From positions 3,224,001 through 3,288,000 of the forward strand of contig NZ_OZ241968.1 in NCBI RefSeq assembly GCF_965204125.1: a DNA stretch of 64,000 nt. The letters are read 5' to 3'. The position numbers and the translations under genes are program-made. This document shows positions 50,699 through 58,857 of the stretch, piece after piece. Each line of letters begins with the position of its first letter. Position 1 is the stretch's first letter. This stretch comes from Poriferisodalis sp965204125 (GTDB taxonomy: Bacteria > Actinomycetota > Acidimicrobiia > Acidimicrobiales > Poriferisodalaceae). Below the pieces are notes generated by a model. It had not been told where the DNA came from and did not search any database. It was given only the letters and a program-made list of their open reading frames with translations.

Positions 50699-52848
50699 GC
50701 CGGCTGCTCCCCCATGCCGAAGGCCATGGGTTCGCGGGCGGGCGCTGGCCGGGACACCAAGTCGGCCCACATCGAGAACCAGTGGCGCTGGTTGTGCTCG
50801 CCGAAGCCCTGGTACGCCGTGCCCGGGCCGCCGAAGCCCTCGAACTGGTCGACGATCGGTTCGCCGTCGAGCGTCAGGCCCATGCGGTTGTTGAGCAGCA
50901 GGTTCCGCGCCATGGAGCCGCGTGCCATTGTCGTGATCGACACCCAGTTCTCGACGTCGTCCTGTTCGAACATGCCTGATGAGCCGAAGCACATCAGGTA
51001 CGCCTTGTACGACGCTGCCTTGTAGTCGTCAGGCGCGTCGGCCGCCACGCAGAACCACGAATACACCTCGGTCTCCCCCGGTCCCACGGGCTGCCACAGC
51101 CGCACGGAGATGAACGGCGTGATCCGCCCCTCGGCGTCGGTCTGGGGCCAGTTGTGCACGAAGCTCAGGTTGGGGAACAGCGTCGAGGCAGACGGCATGA
51201 AGCCCGGCTCGTCGACGAGCGCTCGCTGCGCGGGGCTCAGCGTGGCGGCCATCCGGTCGATCATCTCGTCGGGATAGCCGACGTAGGCCAGTCCCGACCC
51301 GAAGTCGCTGCCGGGCGGCAGCTTGTAGGTGGTGCCGCCGCCGGGACCGGCGTGCCACAGCACGCCTTCCTTGCGCTTGTAGGGCTTCGGCTCGCCGAAC
51401 AGCTCGATGTCCACGACGCTCGCGTGGGTGTGGGGCGTGTGGTAGCTGTCGCCCATGAAGTTCTCGGCGCCGATCTTCCAGTTGGCCTCGACACGCCAAC
51501 GCTGCGGCCCGCGGAACTCCATGCCGGCCTCGCTCTGGCCGGTGTAGAAGTCGAGATAGAACGCGTAGTCGCCCAGCCAGGTCTCGAAGTCGGGAGCGTC
51601 GGGGTCGAGGCTGGCGAAGATCATGCCGTTGCGGATCGCGACCGAGGGCGCCCGCAGCAGTGCCTGGCCTTCCTTGATGAATCCGGCTTCGCCGCCGTAG
51701 GCATCTGCATGGAAGGGCAACCCGGCGAGCTGGCCGTCGTTCTTGTAGGTCCAGGCGTGGTACGGGCAGCGGAACGTGCGGGCGCTGCCGCGCTCGGCGC
51801 GGCACACCTGCATGCCCCGGTGGACGCACATGTTGAACATCACGTGGATCTGGCCGTCGCTGTCGCGGGTCACCAGGAACGAGTCGTCGCCGATGTTGCG
51901 CACGACGTAGTCGTTGGGCTGCGCGATCTCCGACTCGTGGGCCAGGAAGTTCCACGACCTGCCGAACAGACGGGTGCGCTCCAGCTCATGCACCTCGGCG
52001 TCGTTGTACAGAAAGGCAGGGATGAGGCCTTGACGCACGGCGCCGGTGATGTCGGCGATGCCGTTGGGCTCGGCCGGTGCCATGTCGTCTCCTCCCCTGC
52101 CTGTGAGCCAGTTCAGCCCATGCCCGTCGTGCTCGAGTGCAGCCACATGGTGCCCCCACAGGGTCTCACGGTTGAAGGCGCTGCCGAGGTCCGGCAACTC
52201 CTCCAGGTCGGCGTCGGGAATGGCTTCGGGGGTCGCTCCCGCGGCGCGCACCCGCAGGTGGAGGCGCGCCAGCGTGTCGAGCTGCAGCGACCGCAGCACG
52301 GCATCAGCCACGTCCTCGCCGGCGGTCACGACGCCGTGGCCGCGCAGCACGAGCGCTGGGGCATCGCCCAGCGAGGCCACCATCTCGGCGGCAAGCACGT
52401 CGTTTCGAATGAGGACCGAACGGGGGTGGACGGGTATGCCTGCGGCGGCAAGGCGAGCGGCTGGGATGTCGTAGGCACCGAAGATCGGCTCGAGCTCGAT
52501 GCCGGCGAGGCTGGCCACCACGACGTCGGGCGGGTGCGCGTGGACCACGCAGGTCACATCGGGCCGGGCCGCGAGCACCGAGGTGTGGATCGGCAATTCG
52601 CCCGGCACGGCGTAGTCCCCGGCCGGATCGTCGGTGATCTCGCCGGAGGCCAAGTCGACCTCGCGCACATCGTCAGGCGTCGTGAACCGCAGCCCAGCCT
52701 CGTGCGGGCCGCGGCATCGCACCAACGCCCGGCCCCCGCCGATCCGCACGCTGATGTGCCCCAGGATGTTCTCGACCAGCCCGCGATGCGCCATCACCCG
52801 GCACCCAACTGCAATCTCGCGTCGCAGCCCATCCAGGCCATCGCCCAT
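50695..52848 (-). CDS. Fusion: class II aldolase/adducin-type domain + Rieske dioxygenase alpha subunit
   Basis: 717 residues in one uninterrupted frame. Residues 1-255 are a class II aldolase/adducin domain with zinc histidines in VHAHPPD and LRGHGVV, and glutamate in PGELPIH. Residues 256-717 are a complete dioxygenase alpha subunit: Rieske motifs CVHRGMQ and CPYHAW, and the mononuclear iron site DSYHTPHTH. The last aldolase codons contain GGGGAGGAG seven-odd nt before an ATG at 52083, an ideal internal start for a free 462-residue alpha subunit, whereas ATG 52848 has a weak site. Class II aldolase-type enzymes include 3,4-dihydroxyphthalate decarboxylase, which acts two steps after a dioxygenase. 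Cotranscribed with the beta subunit and dihydrodiol dehydrogenase. No ferredoxin or reductase is adjacent. Confidence 0.85.
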   Translation of the reverse strand: MGDGLDGLRREIAVGCRVMAHRGLVENILGHISVRIGGGRALVRCRGPHEAGLRFTTPDDVREVDLASGEITDDPAGDYAVPGELPIHTSVLAARPDVTCVVHAHPPDVVVASLAGIELEPIFGAYDIPAARLAAAGIPVHPRSVLIRNDVLAAEMVASLGDAPALVLRGHGVVTAGEDVADAVLRSLQLDTLARLHLRVRAAGATPEAIPDADLEELPDLGSAFNRETLWGHHVAALEHDGHGLNWLTGRGGDDMAPAEPNGIADITGAVRQGLIPAFLYNDAEVHELERTRLFGRSWNFLAHESEIAQPNDYVVRNIGDDSFLVTRDSDGQIHVMFNMCVHRGMQVCRAERGSARTFRCPYHAWTYKNDGQLAGLPFHADAYGGEAGFIKEGQALLRAPSVAIRNGMIFASLDPDAPDFETWLGDYAFYLDFYTGQSEAGMEFRGPQRWRVEANWKIGAENFMGDSYHTPHTHASVVDIELFGEPKPYKRKEGVLWHAGPGGGTTYKLPPGSDFGSGLAYVGYPDEMIDRMAATLSPAQRALVDEPGFMPSASTLFPNLSFVHNWPQTDAEGRITPFISVRLWQPVGPGETEVYSWFCVAADAPDDYKAASYKAYLMCFGSSGMFEQDDVENWVSITTMARGSMARNLLLNNRMGLTLDGEPIVDQFEGFGGPGTAYQGFGEHNQRHWFSMWADLVSRPAPAREPMAFGMGEQPA

Positions 52849-52953
52849 ACGCCGAAGCTATTGCCTAGGAACCACCCACAAGGCTCCGACCCGTACGGAC
52901 AGCAAGAACATCTGATAGTCCTGCACTCCGGTTTCGCGACGTAATGGGGTGAG

Positions 52954-54153
52954 ATGAGCACAGGCGAGAACGAAGGCGACGGAGCGGCGGGGCCGCTGGC
53001 GGGCGTCCGGGTGCTGGACCTGTCGTCGGTGCTCATGGGACCTGCGGCGACACGGACGCTCGGCGACTTCGGCGCTGACGTCATCTTGGTCGAATCGGCC
53101 GCTGGCGACCGGAATCGGAGCATGGGCTCAGGCCCGGTGGACGGGTTCTCGGGCGTCTCGCTCAACCTGCTGCGCAACAAGCGCAGCATTTCCCTGGATC
53201 TCAAGCACGAACGCGGTCGCCAGGCGTTTCTCGACATCGTCGCCACGTGCGACGTGATGATCACGAATCTCCGCCCAGGCCCGCTGCGCCGCCTCAGGTT
53301 GCACTACGAGGCCGTGCAGGAAGTTCGCCCCGACATCGTGTTCTGCCGGGCACACGGCTACCCGTCTGCCAGCGAGCAGGCTGATGCGCCCGCATACGAC
53401 GACATCATCCAGTCCGCCAGCGGCATCGGCGACCTGTTCCGCCGCATGGGCGCCGAGCCGATGCTGCTGCCCAGCCTCGTCGCCGACAAGTTCTGCGGGC
53501 TGACGATCGCCAACTCGGTGACCGCGGCGCTGTACCACCGGGCACAGACCGGCCGGGGCCAGTGCATCGAGATCCCGATGATCGATGTGATGCGCGCTTT
53601 CGTGCTCGCCGAGCACGGCGCGGGGGCCATCTCCGAGCCGCCTGTGGCGAGCGCCGGGTATGCCCGCATCCTCACGCCCGAGCGCAAGCCCCAACGGACC
53701 GCGGATGGGTGGATCAACATCCTCCCCTACGACCAGGAGCACTACGTCGCGCTGTTCGAGGCCGGGGGGCGGCACGATCTCGCCGCCGATGAACGCTTCG
53801 CGACGCCCATCGAGCGCGTCACCCACAGCGACAGCCTGTACCGCGACGTCGCGTCAGTGCTGGGCCAGCGCACGACGGCCGAGTGGCTGGAGCTGTGCGA
53901 AGAAAACGGCATCCCCGCAACCGAGGCGGCGACGCTCGACGAACTCGTGTCGCAACTCCCAATCGACGAGCATCCGGTTGCGGGCCCGTACCGGGTCATC
54001 CCACCACCCGAGCAGTTCTCCGAGACACCGCCCAGCGTCCGGCGAGCCGCCCCGAAGATCGGCGAGCACGGCCGGCAGGTACTGAGCGAGATCGGCTACG
54101 ACGCCGCGGCCATCGACGGCCTCATCAGCGACGGCGTGCTGACAACGCCTTGA
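52954..54153 (+). CDS. Family III (CaiB/BaiF) CoA-transferase
   Basis: 399 residues, a normal single module. VRVLDLSSVLMGP at the start, NKRSISLDLKHERG near residue 75, catalytic aspartate 178 in LVADKF, then GRGQCIEIP. It transfers CoA between carboxylates, making an acyl- or aryl-CoA. Unlike the tandem protein at 14758-17109 it has one intact active site. It is divergent from the fused dioxygenase gene across a 105-bp gap that likely carries both promoters. Confidence 0.93.
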   Translation: MSTGENEGDGAAGPLAGVRVLDLSSVLMGPAATRTLGDFGADVILVESAAGDRNRSMGSGPVDGFSGVSLNLLRNKRSISLDLKHERGRQAFLDIVATCDVMITNLRPGPLRRLRLHYEAVQEVRPDIVFCRAHGYPSASEQADAPAYDDIIQSASGIGDLFRRMGAEPMLLPSLVADKFCGLTIANSVTAALYHRAQTGRGQCIEIPMIDVMRAFVLAEHGAGAISEPPVASAGYARILTPERKPQRTADGWINILPYDQEHYVALFEAGGRHDLAADERFATPIERVTHSDSLYRDVASVLGQRTTAEWLELCEENGIPATEAATLDELVSQLPIDEHPVAGPYRVIPPPEQFSETPPSVRRAAPKIGEHGRQVLSEIGYDAAAIDGLISDGVLTTP

Positions 54154-54207
54154 AATACATCGAAATTCAGGCTAGTGCGCAGCGGAACATGACTACGGTC
54201 GCGAAAG

Positions 54208-54266
54208 GGCCAGCCCCCCGGTTGCTACCCAAGTGGGTTGCTCTGCCAACTCCGGGGTGGCTGGCC
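54208..54266. repeat. Long inverted repeat (hairpin) between the CoA-transferase and SDR genes
   Basis: GGCCAGCC-CCCCGG (54208-54221) pairs with CCGGGG-T-GGCTGGCC (54252-54266): 14 base pairs with a one-base bulge and a 30-nt loop that itself contains CCCAAGTGGG. It begins 55 bp after the CoA-transferase stop. No T-run follows, so it is either a Rho-independent-like terminator of unusual form or a structured leader of the SDR gene. It lacks tRNA features. Confidence 0.55.
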
Positions 54267-54358
54267 TCTGAATCTCAGCGTAACAGCCCGATGCAGGCGC
54301 CCGACCTAGCATCCGCCCAGGGGTCGGGCGGGAATCGCACGACAGCGAGGGGGCGACG

Positions 54359-55102
54359 ATGCGGTTTGACGGCAAGCGGGTGATCGTGACCGGCGGGGCT
54401 TCGGGCTTCGGTCGGGCGATCAGCGAGGGATTCGCCGAGCGCGGTGCGCGGGTGATGGTCACCGACATCGACGCCGAGGGTGCCGCCACGGTGGCCAAGG
54501 GCCTCGAGGGCGCCGAATCGTTCCGCCTCGACGTGACCGAGGAAGCGCCTCACGCCGAGCTCGCGCAGCTCATGGTGGACACGTGGGGCGGCATCGACAT
54601 CGTCGCCGCCAATGCCGGGTTCGCCCACCGGATGGGCTCCACATCGGACATCCCGACCGAAGAGTTCGACCTCATGTGGGCGGTCAACACCCGCAGCGTC
54701 TACTTCGCCGCCAAGCACTTCACGCCGTACATGCCCCCAGGCAGCTCGATCGTGAGCACGGCCTCGATCGGCGGCAAGCGGCCCCGCCCGGGCCTGACGC
54801 CGTACAACACCTCGAAGGCGGCCACGATCATGCTGACACGGGGTCTGGCCGAGGAGTTCGCGCCCGACATCCGCATCAACTGCGTCGCGCCCGTGGCCTC
54901 GGAGACCCGCTTCTTCGAGCGAGCGACCGGCTTGGACACGATGACCGACGAAATGAGAGCAGGCGTCGTCGAGGGCATCCCCATGGGCCGGATGTCGGAT
55001 CCCGTCGATGTCGCCAACGCCGTGATGTACCTGGCCTCCGACGAGGCCGGCTTCCTCACCGGCGTCTGCCTCGACGTCGACGGCGGCCGCAGCATCAGCT
55101 AG
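54359..55102 (+). CDS. Short-chain dehydrogenase/reductase
   Basis: 247 residues. TGGASGFG cofactor loop, TDIDAEG at the end of strand 2, ANAG near residue 85, serine in VSTASIGG and YNTSK. C-terminal LASDEAGFLTGVCLDVDGG is standard. Preference for NAD(H) is suggested by the strand-2 aspartate. AGGGGGCGACG precedes ATG 54359. It is followed 46 bp later by an LLM monooxygenase gene, probably in one transcript. Confidence 0.92.
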   Translation: MRFDGKRVIVTGGASGFGRAISEGFAERGARVMVTDIDAEGAATVAKGLEGAESFRLDVTEEAPHAELAQLMVDTWGGIDIVAANAGFAHRMGSTSDIPTEEFDLMWAVNTRSVYFAAKHFTPYMPPGSSIVSTASIGGKRPRPGLTPYNTSKAATIMLTRGLAEEFAPDIRINCVAPVASETRFFERATGLDTMTDEMRAGVVEGIPMGRMSDPVDVANAVMYLASDEAGFLTGVCLDVDGGRSIS

Positions 55103-55148
55103 CACCGGACAGCCCATTCGGCGCAGCGTGCTGGGTAGGGTCCCCGCG

Positions 55149-56366
55149 GTGAAGTTCGCAGCGTTTCTGGCACCGCATCATCTGCCTGGGGAGAGTCCGG
55201 CGCTGCAGTTGCAGCGGGATCTCGACCTGGTCACCCACCTCGACCGGCTTGGGTACGACGAGTTCTGGTGCGGTGAGCATCACTCGACCGGATGGGAGAC
55301 GATCGGCTCGCCCGAGATGTTCCTGGCTGCTGCGGCGGTACGCACCGGCCGCATCAAGCTGGGCACCGGGGTGACCTCGATCCCCTACCACCATCCGTTC
55401 ATGGTCGCTCAGCGCATCGTGCAGCTCGACCAGATGAGCTTCGGGCGGGCGATCCTCGGCACCGGGCCCGGTGCGCTGCCGTCGGACGCCCACACCTTGG
55501 GCATCGACCCGATGTTGTTGCGTGACCGCCAGGACGAGGCCATCCCGGTCATCCAGCGCCTGCTGGCGGGCGGCGAGCGCTTCACCTACGAGTGCGACTG
55601 GTTCTCGCTGTACGACGCGAAGCTGCAGATTCCGCCCTATCAGCACAAGATCCCGATGGTGACGGCGTCGATGATCAGCCCGTCGGGCATGACGCTCGCC
55701 GGCAAGCACGGCATGGGCGTGCTGTCGATCGGCTCCATGTCCACCGAAGGCCTGGCATCGCTGCCGCTGCAGTGGAGCTTCGCCGAGGAAGCTGCCGCCA
55801 AGCATGACCGTGTCGTGGATCGCGCCGACTGGCGGGTGATGTTCAACTTTCACGTGGCGCTCACCCGCGATCAGGCGCGCCGTGATGTCGAGCACGGGCT
55901 GCTGCGCTGGCACAACGACTACAACGTCGCGACGCTCCAGCGGCCGGGGCTGGAGCCGCTGGCCTCGACGGCGGAGGCCATCGACTTCTACGCCGACCCC
56001 GACTCCGCCGCGGGCGTCATCGGCACCCCCGACGACCTCATCGAGAACATTCTGCGGATGCAGGAGATCACGGGCGGGTTCGGCGTGATGATGGGCTTCG
56101 TCAACGACTGGGCCGAGCCCGAGGCCATGTTCCGCAGCTGGGATCTGGTGACGCGCCACGTCATGCCCGCGGTCAACGGACAGCTCGCTTCGATGCAGGA
56201 GTCCAACGAGTTCGTGATGGAGAACCGGGAGTACTTCGATCGGGCCGGCAAGGCGATCCTGGCGAAGATCTTCGAGAACGAGCGGGCCGCCGAGGCGCTG
56301 AAGGGTGTGGGGACGCCCAAGTCAGGTTTCACGCCGAACGTCGGCGCCGCAGCCGAAGCCGACTGA
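55149..56366 (+). CDS. LLM-class monooxygenase (limonene monooxygenase/alkanal monooxygenase-like)
   Basis: 405 residues. MKFAAFLAPHH start, GYDEFWCGEHHSTGWE with the EHH element near residue 40, SIPYHHPFMVAQR and LDQMSFGRAILGTGPG. Length and motifs match FMNH2-dependent limonene 1,2-monooxygenase-like proteins, which need a separate flavin reductase. I chose GTG 55149 because MKFAAF is the family start. The seven residues before it are not conserved-looking. Oxygenation of an alkene, terpene or aromatic compound is plausible. Confidence 0.88.
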   Translation: MKFAAFLAPHHLPGESPALQLQRDLDLVTHLDRLGYDEFWCGEHHSTGWETIGSPEMFLAAAAVRTGRIKLGTGVTSIPYHHPFMVAQRIVQLDQMSFGRAILGTGPGALPSDAHTLGIDPMLLRDRQDEAIPVIQRLLAGGERFTYECDWFSLYDAKLQIPPYQHKIPMVTASMISPSGMTLAGKHGMGVLSIGSMSTEGLASLPLQWSFAEEAAAKHDRVVDRADWRVMFNFHVALTRDQARRDVEHGLLRWHNDYNVATLQRPGLEPLASTAEAIDFYADPDSAAGVIGTPDDLIENILRMQEITGGFGVMMGFVNDWAEPEAMFRSWDLVTRHVMPAVNGQLASMQESNEFVMENREYFDRAGKAILAKIFENERAAEALKGVGTPKSGFTPNVGAAAEAD

Positions 56367-56439
56367 CTGCCAGGCGCGGACGGCATCGCCAACTGAGAAT
56401 TCGAGGAGGCTCGGGAGCTGCTGGCGATCCTGATGACCG

Positions 56440-58701
56440 CTAGGTCCGCAGAGCGCGCCAGATCTTCTCGGGAGTCAGCGGCAGATCCAGGTGCTCGACG
56501 CCGAACGGCGCCAGCGCATCGAGCACTGCACTGTGGATGGCCGGGGTTGCCACCACCGTCCCGGACTCGCCGAGGCCCTTGACGCCCAGCGGATTGAGCG
56601 GCGAGGGCGTCACCGTGTCGTGGGTCTCGAAGTACGGCAGCTCCGCGGCGGACGGCAGGGCGTAGTCGGCAAGCCCGACCGTCATGGGAATCCCATCGTC
56701 GTCGTAGTGCATCTCCTCGTAGAGCGCGGCACCGACTGCCAGCGCCAAGCCGCCGTGTACCTGACCGTGAGCCAGCTCCGGTTGCAGGATCACGCCGGCG
56801 TCGTCGACGCTCAGCAAGCGCCGCACCTGCACTTCGCCGGTAGCAGTGTCGACTTCCACGGCGGCTACGCACGCACCGAATGAGAACGAGCCGGCGCCGC
56901 CTTCGGGCCGGAAGTGGTGGTCGACGCTGAGCTCGCCGTGACCGGCCAGGTCGGCCCAGCCGAGCGAGCGGGCCGGGGTGCCCACCACGTGGAACAACCC
57001 GCGGTCGGTATCCAGCACGACATCGTCGGGATCGGCTTCGAGCAGCTCGGCTGCGCGCTCACGGGCCGCTGCCACCAGGTCGATGGCGGCTCCGTGGGCG
57101 GCTGAGCCACCGAGCTGTGCTGAGCGGGACCCGATGGTCCCCCCGCCGATGGGCGAGCGATCGGAGTCGTCGTGGGAAATGACGATCTGGTCGACGTCGA
57201 GGCCGAGCTGCGCGGCTACGAGCGGTGCGAAGGTGGTCTCGTGCCCTTGCCCGTGGGGCGACGTGCCCACGACGACGTCGACGGTGCCGTCGTCGAGCAG
57301 CAGTGCTGTCGCCCGCTCGCCTTCGCCGCCGCCAGTGATCTCGGTAGTACAGCTCACGCCAATACCGAGCACGGTGTCGTCGTGCCCGCTTGCGCGGCGG
57401 GCGGCCTGTTCGGCCCGCAAGCCCTCGTAGTCGGCCAGCTCCGCCGCTTTGGCCAGGGCTTCGGGATAGTTGCCGCTGTCGTAGGTGGCACCCACGGCAG
57501 TGCGGTACGGGAACCTGTCGGCTGGCACAAGATTGGCAAGGCGCACCTCGAGCGGGTCACGGCCGATTGCTGCGGCAAACCGATCGACCGCCCGCTCGAT
57601 GGAGCACGCCGCCTCGGGCCGGCCGGCGCCCCGGAACGCCACGGTCGGCGTGGTGCTGGTAACCACCGAGGTACCGCGCAACGTGGCGTGCGCAATGTCG
57701 TAGACGCCGGTGCCGCTGTTGCGGAGGTTGTTGGTGACGTTGGTGCCCATTGCCGGGTAGGCCCCGCTGTCTTGGAGGGCATCGACCGCGTAAGCCACGA
57801 TGGTGCCGTCGCGGTCGCCGCCGATGCGGATGCGATGGCGCGACGCCCGCCCGTGGCCCATCGCAAGGGAGGCCTCTGAGCGGGTCTGCGCCCAGCGGAT
57901 CGGTCGGCCCAGCTCGCGGGCCGCCCACGCCACAGCGACATCCTCGGGGTAGCAGCCCCAACCGCCTTTGGCGCCGAAGCCACCGCCGACATCGGGCGAG
58001 ATGGCTCGCACCGTGCCCGGTTCGAGGCCCAGCAGCGTCTCGATGACGTGCTTGGCGCCGGCAGGCCGCTGCGAGCACACCCACGCCGTGCAGCGCCCGT
58101 CAGGACCCCAGGCCGAAGCGCCAGCCAGTGGCTCGATGGGATGCGGACCGAGCCGTGGATGAACCAGATCGAATTCGATCCTCACGTCGCAGCCATCCCA
58201 CACCTCATCAGGGACGGGATCGAGCTCCCAGGCCAGGGCGACGTTCGTCCCGGCATGCTCGTGCAGCAGGGTCTCACCGGCGAGGCTGGCGTCGAGGTCC
58301 ACAACCGGGGGCAGCGGCTCGTAGTCGACGATGACGAGTTCGGCGGCGTCGGTTGCCGCTGCACGGGTCTCGGCGATCACCATGGCGATGGGCTCACCGA
58401 CGAATCGGACCGTGTCGTAGGCCATGAGCGGTCGCCACAGGTCTCGGTTCATCGACGGCAACCGCGGCGGGAACGGCCAGCCGTCCACCTCCGGCCCGAG
58501 ATACACGGCGATCACGCCATCGGCCTGTCGGGCGTCGGTCACATCTACCGAGGCGAGACGTGCATGGGCTTCAGCCGACCGCACGAACACGGCCTGCGCT
58601 GCACCCGCGAGCTCGGGAACGTCCAACCCGTCGATGAACGTACTCTGTCCTCGCAGCAGCGGCTCGTCTTCCCGCCGTCCCTCGAATGGTGTGTCGACCA
58701 C
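56440..58701 (-). CDS. Orphan xanthine dehydrogenase-family molybdopterin-binding subunit
   Basis: 753 residues. GQSTFIDGL at the hammerhead domain, GGGFGAKGGWG in the cofactor region, AFRGAGRPEA in the channel segment and GVKGLGESG with the catalytic glutamate near the C-terminus. AFRGAGR is typical of the form II CoxL-like group, which are hydroxylases of unknown substrate and not CO oxidisers. Unlike the enzyme at 4247-7889, no FAD or 2Fe-2S subunit gene is adjacent, so partners must come from elsewhere. It faces the LLM gene convergently with a 73-bp gap. Confidence 0.92.
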   Translation of the reverse strand: MVDTPFEGRREDEPLLRGQSTFIDGLDVPELAGAAQAVFVRSAEAHARLASVDVTDARQADGVIAVYLGPEVDGWPFPPRLPSMNRDLWRPLMAYDTVRFVGEPIAMVIAETRAAATDAAELVIVDYEPLPPVVDLDASLAGETLLHEHAGTNVALAWELDPVPDEVWDGCDVRIEFDLVHPRLGPHPIEPLAGASAWGPDGRCTAWVCSQRPAGAKHVIETLLGLEPGTVRAISPDVGGGFGAKGGWGCYPEDVAVAWAARELGRPIRWAQTRSEASLAMGHGRASRHRIRIGGDRDGTIVAYAVDALQDSGAYPAMGTNVTNNLRNSGTGVYDIAHATLRGTSVVTSTTPTVAFRGAGRPEAACSIERAVDRFAAAIGRDPLEVRLANLVPADRFPYRTAVGATYDSGNYPEALAKAAELADYEGLRAEQAARRASGHDDTVLGIGVSCTTEITGGGEGERATALLLDDGTVDVVVGTSPHGQGHETTFAPLVAAQLGLDVDQIVISHDDSDRSPIGGGTIGSRSAQLGGSAAHGAAIDLVAAARERAAELLEADPDDVVLDTDRGLFHVVGTPARSLGWADLAGHGELSVDHHFRPEGGAGSFSFGACVAAVEVDTATGEVQVRRLLSVDDAGVILQPELAHGQVHGGLALAVGAALYEEMHYDDDGIPMTVGLADYALPSAAELPYFETHDTVTPSPLNPLGVKGLGESGTVVATPAIHSAVLDALAPFGVEHLDLPLTPEKIWRALRT

Positions 58702-58857
58702 CGCCGCAACGTAGCTCCCCGGCCTCGCCTATCGGCTCAGCCTCTTGCGGCAACCGCCGCGATCGGGGCGGGCCACCCGAATCGGGAACGCCGAGGATCG
58801 GCATGCAATGATCGGCGCCGCAGATCAGCACTTCCCGCAAGACGATCGGAGCGAGCG

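Noticed and set aside
54208..54266. tRNA gene, including a possible tRNA-Sec
   Set aside because: The structure is a single long stem without D, anticodon or T arms. No other gap in the window shows a tRNA fold by eye.
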